A stretch of DNA of 42,371 bases from a virus: positions 1 through 42,371 of the IMG/VR virus record IMGVR_UViG_3300027865_000015. One strand, given 5' to 3'. Shown piece by piece: positions 14,503-23,610 of this stretch (within the stretch, counting starts at the first letter, position 1; every line of letters starts with the position of its first letter). The notes beneath the pieces are model-generated. The model made no database searches. It was not told where the DNA came from and worked only from the letters and a program-made list of their open reading frames with translations. A program made the position numbers and the translations under genes.

Positions 14503-14780
14503 TTGAAATAATAAAGACCATGATGATGTGGCTAGGAATATCTGCAACGGCAATGTTAATTATTAAATCGATAATTTCATTCGTGCAATGGATAAAGGAA
14601 GTCAATGAAACAATAAAACAGGAATTTGATATTAATTATTTAATTGGAGAGCTGTCTGAAATAAGGTTGTGTTACCACACATTAGAGAAGCAACACAGGA
14701 GTGATGTTTTTGGTATGTCTACAAGAATAGCATTATTGGAAAAGGAAAATAAAAAGAAGAAGAGAAAGAAGAAACAATGA
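14499..14780 (+). CDS. Membrane-anchored coiled-coil protein
   Basis: 93 residues. A membrane span lies at about 8-30 (MMMWLGISATAMLIIKSIISF), then a helical region with heptad-like spacing (VNETIKQEF, LIGELSEIRLCYHTLEKQHR, STRIALLEKE) and a run of lysines at the end. The basic tail would face the cytoplasm. This resembles Rz/i-spanin-like or replication-anchor proteins in shape only; function unknown. Confidence 0.6.
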   Translation: MIEIIKTMMMWLGISATAMLIIKSIISFVQWIKEVNETIKQEFDINYLIGELSEIRLCYHTLEKQHRSDVFGMSTRIALLEKENKKKKRKKKQ

Positions 14781-14917
14781 AAGATTTTGTGTATTTAATG
14801 ATATTACACGTAAGCCTACTTACAATGTATGTATGTGGTGAGAAAAGAACTACTATTTGGTATGTGCCTGTAATGCTATTTGCACTAGAGTTTATTAGGT
14901 TGAAATTCATAAGATAG
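14777..14917 (+). CDS. Small membrane protein, 46 aa
   Basis: ATGA overlap with the previous gene. Two hydrophobic segments (FVYLMILHVSLLTMYVC and WYVPVMLFALEFI) are joined by a short basic turn. Function unknown. Confidence 0.5.
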   Translation: MKDFVYLMILHVSLLTMYVCGEKRTTIWYVPVMLFALEFIRLKFIR

Positions 14918-14926
14918 GAGTAGCTA

Positions 14927-15799
14927 ATGTGTATCAATGAACTGCTAGATAATATATATGTGGAATACAGGGTAAGTGGTAGGGAGCTTATACTGGAAGT
15001 ATGCCCCTATTGTACAAAAAAGAAGCATCTATATGTATCGGCAGATAATGGTGCCTTTATTTGCCATAGATGCGGGGAAGCGGGCAACCTAAGAAGGCTC
15101 ATGGAAGAATTGAAGCCAGGGTCGTCCGTATCGTTTAGTAGGCCAAAGATTCAAATAAAATTAGAACCACAAAGATACCCAGAACAGAAACTAGTGGATT
15201 ACTACCATGGGCAGCTATTATCCAATATGAATGCAATGGGTAAGTTATATAGGTTAAAGGGATTCACTAAGGACACTATCAGGAAGGCAAGAATTGGTAT
15301 AGCTAAAAATGGAGCCTACACATTCCCGCACCTTGAAAATGGAATACCTGTTTGTGTTAAATATTTCAAATATGATAACAACGGTAAGAGTGAGAAATAT
15401 AGATATAAGGGTGGGAAATCTGTACCATGGAATATAGATTGCCTACCATATATTACTGAAACCGCTATAATAGCAGAAGGTGAGATAGATGGCGCAACCC
15501 TACTGCAACTTGGATATGATAATGTCACAGCAAATACACTTGGTGCCAATAGCTTCCCAGATACCTGGGTACATTATTACAAGGACATTAATAAGATAAT
15601 AGTATTTTATGACAACGACTTAGCTGGGTTACATGGATCTTATAAGACTATAACCAAATTAAAGCCTATTTGTAGTAACATACATATCATACATCCACCA
15701 CTTAAATATAATGATATTAACGAATGGTATAAAGCGGAAGGTGATTCTATTAAGGCAGAAATAGATAAGAAGATTAAGGAACTAGAAAGGATTAAGTAA
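14927..15799 (+). CDS. DnaG-like DNA primase
   Basis: The 290-residue protein has an N-terminal zinc finger (C26, C29, C46, C49), then a TOPRIM domain with EGEIDG at 184-189 and YDNDLAG at 228-234. It makes RNA primers for the DnaB-like helicase at 4920-5906. It is shorter than cellular DnaG and lacks a helicase-binding C-terminal domain. ATG behind AGGAGTAG. The stop overlaps the start of the FmdB gene. Confidence 0.88.
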   Translation: MCINELLDNIYVEYRVSGRELILEVCPYCTKKKHLYVSADNGAFICHRCGEAGNLRRLMEELKPGSSVSFSRPKIQIKLEPQRYPEQKLVDYYHGQLLSNMNAMGKLYRLKGFTKDTIRKARIGIAKNGAYTFPHLENGIPVCVKYFKYDNNGKSEKYRYKGGKSVPWNIDCLPYITETAIIAEGEIDGATLLQLGYDNVTANTLGANSFPDTWVHYYKDINKIIVFYDNDLAGLHGSYKTITKLKPICSNIHIIHPPLKYNDINEWYKAEGDSIKAEIDKKIKELERIK

Positions 15800-15990
15800 T
15801 GCCATTATATACATATAAATGTGAGAAATGTGGGCATGAGCATGATTTTAGACACTCTATACACGATAAACCACCTAGAAAGTGTCCTGAATGTGGTAGG
15901 AATACGCTATATCAGTCATTTAGGTTTAAACCTGGTATAATATTTAATGGTGAAGGATTCTATAGTAAAGATAATAGGGAAGGAGAATAA
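15799..15990 (+). CDS. FmdB-type zinc ribbon protein
   Basis: The sequence starts MPLYTYKCEKCGHEHDF, then RKCPECG, which is the FmdB-type zinc ribbon (C8, C11, C29, C32 or close). 63 residues. It is often a small regulator in bacteria; its role in phages is unknown. TAATG junction with the primase gene. Confidence 0.8.
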   Translation: MPLYTYKCEKCGHEHDFRHSIHDKPPRKCPECGRNTLYQSFRFKPGIIFNGEGFYSKDNREGE

Positions 15991-15992
15991 TC

Positions 15993-16181
15993 ATGGGTCA
16001 CTACGATAATGCATGGGTAAAAATACCATTACAGCAATTCATGGATATAATGGATATAGGGGAAAGCCATAAGGAAATATGCGAATACATGAAGGGGGAA
16101 ATTGAAGGAATAAGGAAAGAGAATATTAGATTGGTTAATATTATTAATAGGCCAGAACCGGAAGGATTAGATGATGAATAG
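15993..16181 (+). CDS. Small helical protein, 62 aa
   Basis: ATG behind GGGAAGGAG. The central region (MDIMDIGESHKEICEYMKGEIEGIRKENIRLVNII) is probably a coiled coil. No family recognised. It overlaps the RusA gene start by 11 bases. Confidence 0.55.
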   Translation: MGHYDNAWVKIPLQQFMDIMDIGESHKEICEYMKGEIEGIRKENIRLVNIINRPEPEGLDDE

Positions 16182-16593
16182 AAGATTTGTATTTGATGTT
16201 GCACCCGTACCCAAGCCTAGAATGACTAAGCGTGATGCCTGGGCTAAGAGACCCTGTGTTACTAGATACTGGGACTATAAGGATGCATTGAAGGTGATAT
16301 CATTAGAGTTCAGGGAACCGTTTAACCTGAAAGATGAGATGAAGTATTACTTCTATATCCCTATGCCTAAGTCCTGGTCTAAGCGCAAGAAGGCAGAAAT
16401 GAACGGTACAAAACATAAGCAGAAGCCTGATTTGGATAATATGCTAAAGGCGATCTGGGACTCTATGTGTGCCGAGGATGAGGTAATATCAACTATAGGA
16501 TTTGCTGGTAAATACTGGAGCTATGAAGGCAAGGTTGAAGTAGTTGATACTAGTGCAGAATCTATACTAGGAAAGGGGAAGAATTATGAGTGA
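16171..16593 (+). CDS. rusA: RusA-family Holliday junction resolvase
   Basis: 140 residues, normal for RusA. PKPRMTKRD near the start, then KPDLDNMLKAIWDSM with D87 and D89, and D103 in CAEDEVI form the conserved acidic catalytic set and the N-terminal basic loop. It cuts four-way junctions during replication and recombination before packaging. Start at either of two adjacent ATGs behind GGAAGG. Confidence 0.88.
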   Translation: MMNRRFVFDVAPVPKPRMTKRDAWAKRPCVTRYWDYKDALKVISLEFREPFNLKDEMKYYFYIPMPKSWSKRKKAEMNGTKHKQKPDLDNMLKAIWDSMCAEDEVISTIGFAGKYWSYEGKVEVVDTSAESILGKGKNYE

Positions 16594-16885
16594 TCAGAAC
16601 GTTGAGTATTACATGAAGGGCTATGAAGGTGGAATGAAGGTGGGCAGGGAAGAAGTGGAACTACTCAGTGTTGCCCTTGACACTGTATCATATTACGCAG
16701 CAATGAATCAGGACTGTACGCATTGTATAGTAGAAGAAGACAACCCTGGGGTTTGTGACGAAATGTGTACTGATTGTGCGCATGATATCAGGAAGGCAGC
16801 AATCAAGAGGGCGGAAATTAAACTTGCACAAATAGAAATAGATAGGTGTGCATTACAAGCAAAAATGGGCAAAAGGGAAGAATGA
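16586..16885 (+). CDS. Cys-rich hypothetical protein, 99 aa
   Basis: Overlaps the rusA end. A helical N-terminus (YYMKGYEGGMKVGREEVELL) is followed by a cluster of cysteines (CTHC, VCDEMCTDC) that may bind metal, and a helical C-terminus. Function unknown. Confidence 0.6.
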   Translation: MSDQNVEYYMKGYEGGMKVGREEVELLSVALDTVSYYAAMNQDCTHCIVEEDNPGVCDEMCTDCAHDIRKAAIKRAEIKLAQIEIDRCALQAKMGKREE

Positions 16886-16886
16886 T

Positions 16887-17387
16887 ATGCATTTCTTAAT
16901 ATCGGATACACATTTTGGGCATAAGAATATAATAGAATACGAAAACAGACCATTCGAGTCCGTTGAAGAGATGGACGAAACCATGATACGTAACTGGAAC
17001 TCTGTAGTAGGAATGAATGACACCGTTTGGCACTTGGGTGATTTTGCTTTATGTGGTGCAGAAAGAACCAGAGAAATAATACATTCACTTAACGGTAGGA
17101 TTAAGCTACTTAAAGGAAACCATGATAGGCATAGTGTGGGCTGGTGGGAACGTGAAGGAGTAGAATTAATTAAAGGCAGGGGTATCTGGATTGGAGATTA
17201 TATATTACTAACACACAGTCCTGTAACGGGAACACTAAACCCTAGATTGGTCAACTTCCATGGACATATACATAATAAAAAGGCAGATATGAGATATAAT
17301 ATAAATGTATGCGTTGAGAGGAATATGATGCACTATGTGCCACTCATGGCACCATTCCAGGGATGTTTAGCATACAAGGTAGTATGA
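16887..17387 (+). CDS. Calcineurin-like phosphoesterase, phage type
   Basis: The ATG just after the preceding stop is preferred, behind AAGGGAAG (166 residues). All metal motifs are present: SDTH 6-9, GD 51-52, GNHD 77-80, THSP 109-112, HGHIH 125-129. It belongs to the short YfcE-like phage branch. It is the third metallophosphoesterase in this genome and the last gene of the plus arm. Substrate unknown; a nucleotide or RNA end is possible. Confidence 0.85.
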   Translation: MHFLISDTHFGHKNIIEYENRPFESVEEMDETMIRNWNSVVGMNDTVWHLGDFALCGAERTREIIHSLNGRIKLLKGNHDRHSVGWWEREGVELIKGRGIWIGDYILLTHSPVTGTLNPRLVNFHGHIHNKKADMRYNINVCVERNMMHYVPLMAPFQGCLAYKVV

Positions 17388-17447
17388 AAATAACAAAATA
17401 TGCATGACAGGGCCATACTTTACCATTAAATAAACATTCATGGTCGT

Positions 17448-17473
17448 AAAACGGCTCTCACACGGGCAGTTTT
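17448..17473. terminator. Bidirectional terminator-like hairpin
   Basis: AAAACGGCTC and GGGCAGTTTT pair over ten positions (nine pairs, one G-A mismatch) around a TCACAC loop. The stem is bounded by an A-run on one side and a T-run on the other, so it can act on both strands. It lies exactly between the convergent plus and minus arms. Confidence 0.7.
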
Positions 17474-17501
17474 CACCAATAAGGCGATTCTAGGAGGTGT
17501 A

Positions 17502-18080
17502 TTAATATGAGATCTCACCAAAGTCTTTAAGTACAATCATATTGTAAGCACTACCTATATCACTAGGGGTCAGTACATCATTATGGATATTCATATCACC
17601 ATCTCTACTAAACTTATAGCTAGCATACTTCTCGTATATCTCACCTACTAGTTCTGAACAGAACGGTAATCTCTTATCAGCCAAGAAAGAACGCTTCTTC
17701 CATAATCTGAATGTTACCTTGTCTAAGAATGCGTTTAAAGTAGCTCTAGCTAATCCCATGTAAGCGTACCTGGAGTCACCTGAATCAACTAAATCGTCAT
17801 GATAATCATTGATAGTATCCTGCATATGGACTACATTAATCTTTTGAAATACTCTTACTATCTTAATGTTCTTCTTATTCCAATTCTGCATCCTGAACTT
17901 AACACCATCAAAATTAGAACCTAAGCAGCTTACGGTATTGGTTCTGCCTACCTGGCTATATACTATCTCTGTATGGCCCGCACGACCATCAAATGCTTTC
18001 TGTAGCCAGCCAATAGGTGCTGAAATGCCTTCATATTTGGCCTCAAATAATAAAATATCACCTGGTTTTAGTTTTAACAT
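17502..18080 (-). CDS. YiiX/NlpC-P60-like (permuted papain fold) cysteine peptidase
   Basis: 192 residues. KPGDILLFEAKY at the start, then GHTEIV (H36), then PFCSELVGEIY (C141) follow the order of the permuted NlpC/P60 group. Such enzymes cut peptidoglycan amide or peptide bonds, or lipid amides. It is the last gene of the late arm and follows a holin candidate, so a lysis role (endolysin) is likely. No signal peptide. RBS GGAGGAATGT before ATG. Confidence 0.7.
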   Translation of the reverse strand: MLKLKPGDILLFEAKYEGISAPIGWLQKAFDGRAGHTEIVYSQVGRTNTVSCLGSNFDGVKFRMQNWNKKNIKIVRVFQKINVVHMQDTINDYHDDLVDSGDSRYAYMGLARATLNAFLDKVTFRLWKKRSFLADKRLPFCSELVGEIYEKYASYKFSRDGDMNIHNDVLTPSDIGSAYNMIVLKDFGEISY

Positions 18081-18116
18081 ACATTCCTCCGTTCATGGTT
18101 CACTATATACTATGAA

Positions 18117-18326
18117 CTATGCGAATACTTTTATTAACAAACCTATTGCCATGAAGATTATTCCAGGTACGGAACCTATTAATGCACCTATTAACCCTCG
18201 CTTACCTGCTTCTTTTGCCATTTCTACCATAACTTCTTCCCTCCATTTGAATAGAATACTAATATCGCCAGTATTAGTTTCAGTTGCCTGTTGTACTTTA
18301 CCAAATTCAATATCGTCAATTGCCAT
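18117..18326 (-). CDS. Putative holin or small tail membrane protein
   Basis: 69 residues with a polar helical N-terminal half and a hydrophobic C-terminal end (GLIGALIGSVPGIIFMAIGLL). One membrane span next to the peptidase gene suggests a holin. RBS AAGGAGAAC; the start overlaps the stop of the preceding late gene (TAATG). Holin assignment is by context only. Confidence 0.5.
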   Translation of the reverse strand: MAIDDIEFGKVQQATETNTGDISILFKWREEVMVEMAKEAGKRGLIGALIGSVPGIIFMAIGLLIKVFA

Positions 18327-20047
18327 TATTGCGTTCTCCTTAGTTGACCTATGCCTGTACCTTCACCTGCTAATAATTGTGATACAGCGGGTATGGCTTT
18401 TTCTAGTGCCTCTACACCTGGTTGAATAAACTGACCTGCCTTGATAGCAGCAGCTATACCTGCGGGTTCAGTAGCCTTTAATGCAGCAGCACCACCAAGT
18501 ATACCACCAGCTATTCCACCTGGCACACCACTTAACAGGAAGCCTACTCTGCTAGCAGCACCCGATCCTGCAAGTAGCGCGGAAACGGAAGGCTCTTTTA
18601 TATTCTGGAATGTTTCAAAGGTTGCTGCGTTAATTAATTGTTGACCAGTACCCCTAGCCTGTGGATACAACTCTTCAAATCGCTGTAAATTCCTTATCTG
18701 TAGTGCCTTAGTACCAGTCTTACCTGCTAATTCCTGGGCTGTGCTACGTGCTGCTTGTTCGTTAATAATCTTTGTACCATCAGCTAGTAACCTTATATTG
18801 AATCCCTTTTCTATAGAAGTCTTTAAATTAATTGCATCAGCATATGCTTTATTCATTTTAACAGTACCTTTTGCTATAGGTTCTATACCCTTGTTAAGAA
18901 GGGTTGATTTAACTTTTGCTACCTGTCCAATAAATCCACTACCAATACCTAATGCCTCACCGCTTTTAACCATTTCATGCATACCCCTGTTAAGGTTTAG
19001 TGCTTCCTTGTATGAAATAGGATTCCCATTAACGAAATTCTCCAAGGCATCATCTGCTATCTCTATACCCTGCCTGCCTGCGCCAGCTTTAACCCTGTCT
19101 ATGAATATCTTTTTACTTCCAGTTATTAGCCTAGCAGCAGCCTTGGTATTTACTTTCGCACCTGCCCTTATATTTAATGCATTTTGTGCAGTCTCGAATT
19201 GTGCTTGCGCATCATCGGCAAAGCCATTCAGTTGTGTAATGAGATCGTCACCAGCTTCCACTACCGATTGCTGTGGTGTTGTTATTACATCTGGATTAAC
19301 CATTGCCTGCTTTAATGCCCAACCGGGAACTTTACTAGCAAAAGTTCTTGCTACTACCTTGGTACCCTCAACTCCAAGTGTAAAACTAGTGGATAGTGCT
19401 GCACCAATAAGGAATGTTGCTAATCCCTGACCAGCAGCTTGCTTGCTTGCAAAACTTAGTTTCTTGCCATGTATTAATTCTGTGCCAAGCCTTTCACCTG
19501 CCGAAATAAGACCAGAACCAGTTGCTTGTGCTATTCCACCAGCCAGTTTAGCCAATAAACCTCTACCTAATGCGGAAGCGGTATTGACACCCAATGCACC
19601 TGGTATGGCAAACTGTGCAGTTAATGCGCCTTCCTGTAGTGCTGCACCGAAAGATCCCTTCAAGAATGCTGGTAATTTCTCACCTATAGCACCTGGTGTT
19701 ACTTCCGCTTTCTCTAATCCTTTTTCTAGAAACCTAGCGGCTGGGCCGACACCTAGTAATGGTGCTAATTGTGCTTGTTTTAATGGATCAGTCGCTATAT
19801 CTAGTGCCTTCTGACCAATGAATCCACCAACTGCCTTACCTGCACCGACTATATCGCCTAATAGATCAACTTCACCACCTGGCTGTACCTGAACATTCTG
19901 CGATGCGCCGGTAACAGGTTCCCGTTGAGCTGGTTCTCCTATAATCTGTTGTTGATTAATCCAATCCTGAACCTCTTTCTGTGTTGCACCCTGTGCTTCC
20001 AGTGCATCTATATTCTCTCTTAATTCTTTCCCTGTAAATCTAGCCAT
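18326..20047 (-). CDS. Large Ala/Gly-rich internal (ejection-type) protein
   Basis: 573 residues. The N-terminus is polar (KELRENIDALEAQGATQKEVQDWI); the middle carries several hydrophobic Ala/Gly stretches (GLLAKLAGGIAQATGSGLISAG, AGQGLATFLIGAALSTS), and the end has FLLSGVPGGIAGGILGGAAAL. Long helical regions lie between. This composition fits proteins that leave the capsid and form a channel, such as P22 gp16/gp20. No transglycosylase motif is seen. Located in the late arm after two similar proteins. Role inferred from composition and order. Confidence 0.65.
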   Translation of the reverse strand: MARFTGKELRENIDALEAQGATQKEVQDWINQQQIIGEPAQREPVTGASQNVQVQPGGEVDLLGDIVGAGKAVGGFIGQKALDIATDPLKQAQLAPLLGVGPAARFLEKGLEKAEVTPGAIGEKLPAFLKGSFGAALQEGALTAQFAIPGALGVNTASALGRGLLAKLAGGIAQATGSGLISAGERLGTELIHGKKLSFASKQAAGQGLATFLIGAALSTSFTLGVEGTKVVARTFASKVPGWALKQAMVNPDVITTPQQSVVEAGDDLITQLNGFADDAQAQFETAQNALNIRAGAKVNTKAAARLITGSKKIFIDRVKAGAGRQGIEIADDALENFVNGNPISYKEALNLNRGMHEMVKSGEALGIGSGFIGQVAKVKSTLLNKGIEPIAKGTVKMNKAYADAINLKTSIEKGFNIRLLADGTKIINEQAARSTAQELAGKTGTKALQIRNLQRFEELYPQARGTGQQLINAATFETFQNIKEPSVSALLAGSGAASRVGFLLSGVPGGIAGGILGGAAALKATEPAGIAAAIKAGQFIQPGVEALEKAIPAVSQLLAGEGTGIGQLRRTQ

Positions 20048-20049
20048 GG

Positions 20050-21270
20050 TTATCTTCCTTTATTTGGTAATGTATATTTCTTACCAGCCGATGATTGTAT
20101 ATCAGTACCCTGCTCTGTTGGTACGCTCTGTAATGCTTTTTCCCCACCAGGTGCCTGTATATCGAAATCTATAAGGAAATCCTTATAGTCATTAAATCCG
20201 AATCCATCTTTCTCAAATACAGCCTTGATATTTCTGTTTGCCCTATCGGCAACGGCAGCCAGTCTTGCATATTTCTCAACAAGCGATAATGTCTTGTCGA
20301 ATGGTAGACCCCTTAATGCCCTTTCGATGTCAGGATCGGTTAATACGCCACGTTCACCCATGCTTCTTGCATATGCTGCTGTTTCTAGGGTTAATTCTTC
20401 AAATGTTGCTTGATCGAATAGTAACTTTCGTTGATCTAATGTTGATACACCAGCCCTTGTGGCCTTTTCTGCTGCTTGTACCTTGGCAAATCCACCATAA
20501 CCAGCGGGTAATTTCTGTATTAGTGTCTTGGCCTTACCAAATGCATCTTTTAATCTTATCGTTGTTTCAATTGTATCTTGTCGCAATTCCCTATCCTTTA
20601 TGGCTTCCGCAATATTGGCCTTTCTTAGTGCTGTTCTCACTTGTCGCTCTTCCTTTAATTCAGGTGTTTCGGTTGGCCTAAATCCGGCAAACTCAAATTC
20701 TCCTGTATTAGGATTTTGTGTATAATTGGCTACAACTAAGTTATCCTTTCTCCATTCCCTTCTTTGTTCCTCAGTGAAATCGGAGTCCCTTAACGAAGCC
20801 TGGTCTTCTTCGGTGAATAATTTCCCTGTCTTAATGTTGTATTCCTGAAATAACGGTCGCTTGGTTACGTCAAAACGTACTGGAACCTCTAGGTCAACAC
20901 CATCTATTGTTACTTTTTGTGGTTTCAGTGTAGTTCTAGCAATATCACCTGCAAGTTTGAATTTGCGTTGATTTGCTAGTACCCTCTGTCCCTCCGCACC
21001 TTGTCCTGTCTGTTGAAGTAAGCCAGGAATCGACTGCGGTGAAAGTGTGGCTAATGGCCCTATTAAATCTTCCAGACTCAACTGACCACTCTCCGCTGCT
21101 TGCAATATCTGGTTACGTGCAGATTCCTCCATGCGGAGTTGACCTATCTGTAAGTCACCCTTCTGTAATGCCTGTGATTGCGATTGTATCTCAGCAGGAC
21201 TAAGAACATCCTTAGATATATCTGCCGGACTTAAATCAAACGAACCTACCCCTGGTATACTTATTGCCAT
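20050..21270 (-). CDS. Internal (ejection-type) protein, 406 aa
   Basis: A Gln/Glu/Ala-rich helical protein with a central beta-like part (TIDGVDLEVPVRFDVTKRPLF, FTEEDQASLRDSDFTEEQRREW) and long helices after residue 190. No membrane span or catalytic motif. Its place between the 205-aa and 573-aa proteins matches a three-gene ejection cassette as in P22. Function inferred from position. Confidence 0.6.
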   Translation of the reverse strand: MAISIPGVGSFDLSPADISKDVLSPAEIQSQSQALQKGDLQIGQLRMEESARNQILQAAESGQLSLEDLIGPLATLSPQSIPGLLQQTGQGAEGQRVLANQRKFKLAGDIARTTLKPQKVTIDGVDLEVPVRFDVTKRPLFQEYNIKTGKLFTEEDQASLRDSDFTEEQRREWRKDNLVVANYTQNPNTGEFEFAGFRPTETPELKEERQVRTALRKANIAEAIKDRELRQDTIETTIRLKDAFGKAKTLIQKLPAGYGGFAKVQAAEKATRAGVSTLDQRKLLFDQATFEELTLETAAYARSMGERGVLTDPDIERALRGLPFDKTLSLVEKYARLAAVADRANRNIKAVFEKDGFGFNDYKDFLIDFDIQAPGGEKALQSVPTEQGTDIQSSAGKKYTLPNKGR

Positions 21271-21302
21271 CTATTTCACCCCTTTACTTGCTTTTCTATA
21301 CA

Positions 21303-21920
21303 CTAGCCGCCTCCTGCTATTTTGCCACCTATCGAACTAAGTAGCGAAGCTGTACCACCAAGAAATTTACTACCTATCTTACCTATCTGTTCTGTACCGC
21401 CAGCCTGTACATCACCGATGCCTATCTGTAAACCTGCTTGCTGACCGCCTGTTTGTTGCTGTATCTTAGCTATGAGTTGCTCTAGTTGCGATTGTTGACC
21501 TGCAACTCCTGCACCTTGACCCAATAACCCTTGCAATAATGTTTGCCTTTGCGCTACATTCTGTGCTGATAAATTAGCCAAGAAATCACCAATTTGAGTA
21601 CCAGCAGCACCGCTGCGTGACAAACCCCTTGCTGACAACTGCTTTGTCAACTCTCCAATGCCGCGTTTAGCGAAAAAGTCAAACGCACCACCGCTGGGGC
21701 TTGTCACTTCGCCACGTAGTTGCTTAATAACATCAGTAGTTAATCCCTGGAATGGCTGAAAAATATCCTGCGCACCCCTTAGTGTACCAACGGATTTTTC
21801 CTCGGCTCCACGCAATAAATCGCCAGCCTTCCTTAATCCTGTTTCACGCTGACCTGCCGCCTGTGCAGCTTTCCCACCTCCAAAGATTGCACCTAATGCA
21901 CCCAATTCTAGTGCTACCAT
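21303..21920 (-). CDS. P22 gp7-like DNA transfer/ejection protein
   Basis: 205 residues rich in Gly, Gln and Ala. A glycine-rich hydrophobic start (ELGALGAIFGGGKAAQAAGQ), then SPSGGAFDFFAKRGIGELTKQLSARGLSRSGAAGTQIGDFLANLSAQ, which follows the 'residues-ARG-SGS' pattern of DNA transfer proteins in P22-like podoviruses, and a Gln-rich segment. It would be packed with the DNA and enter the cell early. Assignment by pattern and order. Confidence 0.65.
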   Translation of the reverse strand: MVALELGALGAIFGGGKAAQAAGQRETGLRKAGDLLRGAEEKSVGTLRGAQDIFQPFQGLTTDVIKQLRGEVTSPSGGAFDFFAKRGIGELTKQLSARGLSRSGAAGTQIGDFLANLSAQNVAQRQTLLQGLLGQGAGVAGQQSQLEQLIAKIQQQTGGQQAGLQIGIGDVQAGGTEQIGKIGSKFLGGTASLLSSIGGKIAGGG

Positions 21921-21921
21921 A

Positions 21922-22119
21922 TTATTTCACCTTCCTCCCCTTCTCCTTCTTTTTCTCCACCTTTTGACCATTATCATTTACCACAGGTAATGGATTACTG
22001 AATTTCCGTGTTAAAACCAATACAGGTTCCGCTACTTCCACTCCATATGCCTTAACCGCCATATTTAATATTTCCTTTACTACTGCTACCTCTTCATTAC
22101 TTAATTCAAATACTGCCAT
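21922..22119 (-). CDS. Small structural-region protein, 65 aa
   Basis: ATG behind AGGAGG. Helical N-terminus (FELSNEEVAVVKEILNMAVKAY), then a short beta part and a lysine-rich tail. Family not recognised. Confidence 0.55.
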   Translation of the reverse strand: MAVFELSNEEVAVVKEILNMAVKAYGVEVAEPVLVLTRKFSNPLPVVNDNGQKVEKKKEKGRKVK

Positions 22120-22131
22120 CTCATTCCTCCT

Positions 22132-22392
22132 TTATATTTGTTTAGACGTTATCTTTGCTAGTTGTGTATCCAGGTATGATAACCGAGCTGACTTACCGGC
22201 CTTGTCAATATCACTCCTGCCTGAACTGTAACAATTCTCTGGATACTCCCTAATCTTACGCTCAATAAAATCGTCTTGTGACTCTGGATTCTCGATAAGT
22301 TCATGTTTATCATCTTCAATGGTTGCTGAATACTTCAGGTAACTTCCAATCGTATCTAGTAAATCATCATCTATTGTTATTTGTATATCCAC
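22132..22392 (-). CDS. Hypothetical protein, 86 aa
   Basis: Starts MDIQITIDDDLLDTIGSYLKYSATIEDDK; an acidic protein with basic central part. No domain recognised. Placed between fibre and ejection genes, ATG behind AAGGAGG. Confidence 0.55.
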   Translation of the reverse strand: MDIQITIDDDLLDTIGSYLKYSATIEDDKHELIENPESQDDFIERKIREYPENCYSSGRSDIDKAGKSARLSYLDTQLAKITSKQI

Positions 22393-22408
22393 CCTTATAC
22401 CTCCTTTA

Positions 22409-23599
22409 TTAAATTACCCCTTGTAAGGAATGGGTTAATCCTACATAGTCTATTTGAATATTATGCGATGCATTACCTGCTGTTTGATGATAAACCCTTA
22501 TTTTAGCAGCCCCACCGCTAACGTAATTTCCATTACTATTTCTTGGAATATACATCGTCATACTATCATGAAAATCATCTGAATCTTTAAATACCCTCAA
22601 TGTATCCCAGGCAGAACTATTATAATTCCATATATCCCATGTGACATAATGGGTTGATAAACCATCATATATCCATCTTGTAACTACGAATGTTGGGTAT
22701 TTATCTACATTAGAAAATATAAACTCTACATCATATCCTGGCGCCCCAGTAGTTTCTTCAATTTGATATACATTTCCATCAAACATTGCTTGTACATCTG
22801 ATACTGAACCGGAGGAACTATCAAGGGTGTTTTCTGTTATCGAACTAGGTACAAAATCTGTCCACTTGAGACTGCCTGTTGCAACTACTGCGCCCGATTG
22901 CTCCATATAAAGCAAGTCACCATCTGCCCCAGTTCCCGTTCCGTCTCCCATCCAGAATACGGCCTTGCCCTCTGTTGGATCTGTTGGATCCGAGGATAAT
23001 TCTTGGATTGTTATTGCACCTGCTACTTCTAGTTTAGTGAAAGTACCTTTGCCTGTTGCTGAAACACTTGCCAAGACATTACTAGAACTATCTATCCAAT
23101 TCTGCATATTGCCAGACTGACTTGCAGCCCCAGTAAAACTTATTTCTGTACCCGCTATGGTGGGGATCACTATCGCGCTATCAAGAATTATTGTGCCATC
23201 TTTTTCTGGATTCGATTGTAATGTTAAATCCCCACCAGATAAAGTGATATCACCATTAATTGTTTGTCCACCAGAACGACCCGCCAATGCTGCGGCCCAT
23301 GTATGATCTGCGATATCATCAAGTCCCGATAAATTACCATGATTTACAGATCCTTCTGTAAAATGTAACGAATCATCATTGATATGTATATCTATTAAGT
23401 CATGGGTAAAATCGCCAACATCTGTAAGTAATGTGTGGCTCCTGTTTTCAATATCCGATAATGTTGAATCTGTGAAATCTAGATTTACCCACTTGAGTAA
23501 ATCCAGGCCTTGTAATGCCTCGCGTACTTCACGATACCAGCCCTGTAGGTTCTGTTCACTTACTAGGCCAGTTGGATATGGACGTATTTTTAATCCCAC
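22409..23599 (-). CDS. Tail fibre-like protein, 396 aa
   Basis: The N-terminal 30 residues contain a short helical part (NLQGWYREVREALQGLDLL) as in fibre attachment segments. The middle (GDITLSGGDLTLQSNP, IIPDSAIVIP-like repeats, GNMQNWIDSSSNVLASVSATGKGTFTKLEVAGAITIQEL) has the beta-rich repeats of trimeric fibres. The C-terminal 150 residues form an independent beta domain (YDVEFIFSNVDKYPTFVVTRWIY, KIRVYHQTAGNASHNIQIDYVGL). Likely host-contact fibre. No signal peptide, unlike several neighbours. Confidence 0.65.
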   Translation of the reverse strand: MGLKIRPYPTGLVSEQNLQGWYREVREALQGLDLLKWVNLDFTDSTLSDIENRSHTLLTDVGDFTHDLIDIHINDDSLHFTEGSVNHGNLSGLDDIADHTWAAALAGRSGGQTINGDITLSGGDLTLQSNPEKDGTIILDSAIVIPTIAGTEISFTGAASQSGNMQNWIDSSSNVLASVSATGKGTFTKLEVAGAITIQELSSDPTDPTEGKAVFWMGDGTGTGADGDLLYMEQSGAVVATGSLKWTDFVPSSITENTLDSSSGSVSDVQAMFDGNVYQIEETTGAPGYDVEFIFSNVDKYPTFVVTRWIYDGLSTHYVTWDIWNYNSSAWDTLRVFKDSDDFHDSMTMYIPRNSNGNYVSGGAAKIRVYHQTAGNASHNIQIDYVGLTHSLQGVI

Positions 23600-23610
23600 T
23601 ATACTATCTC

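Noticed and set aside
18441-19814. Plus-strand frames over the ejection protein genes
   Set aside because: They are shadows opposite long minus-strand genes with proper starts, ribosome sites and late-operon order.
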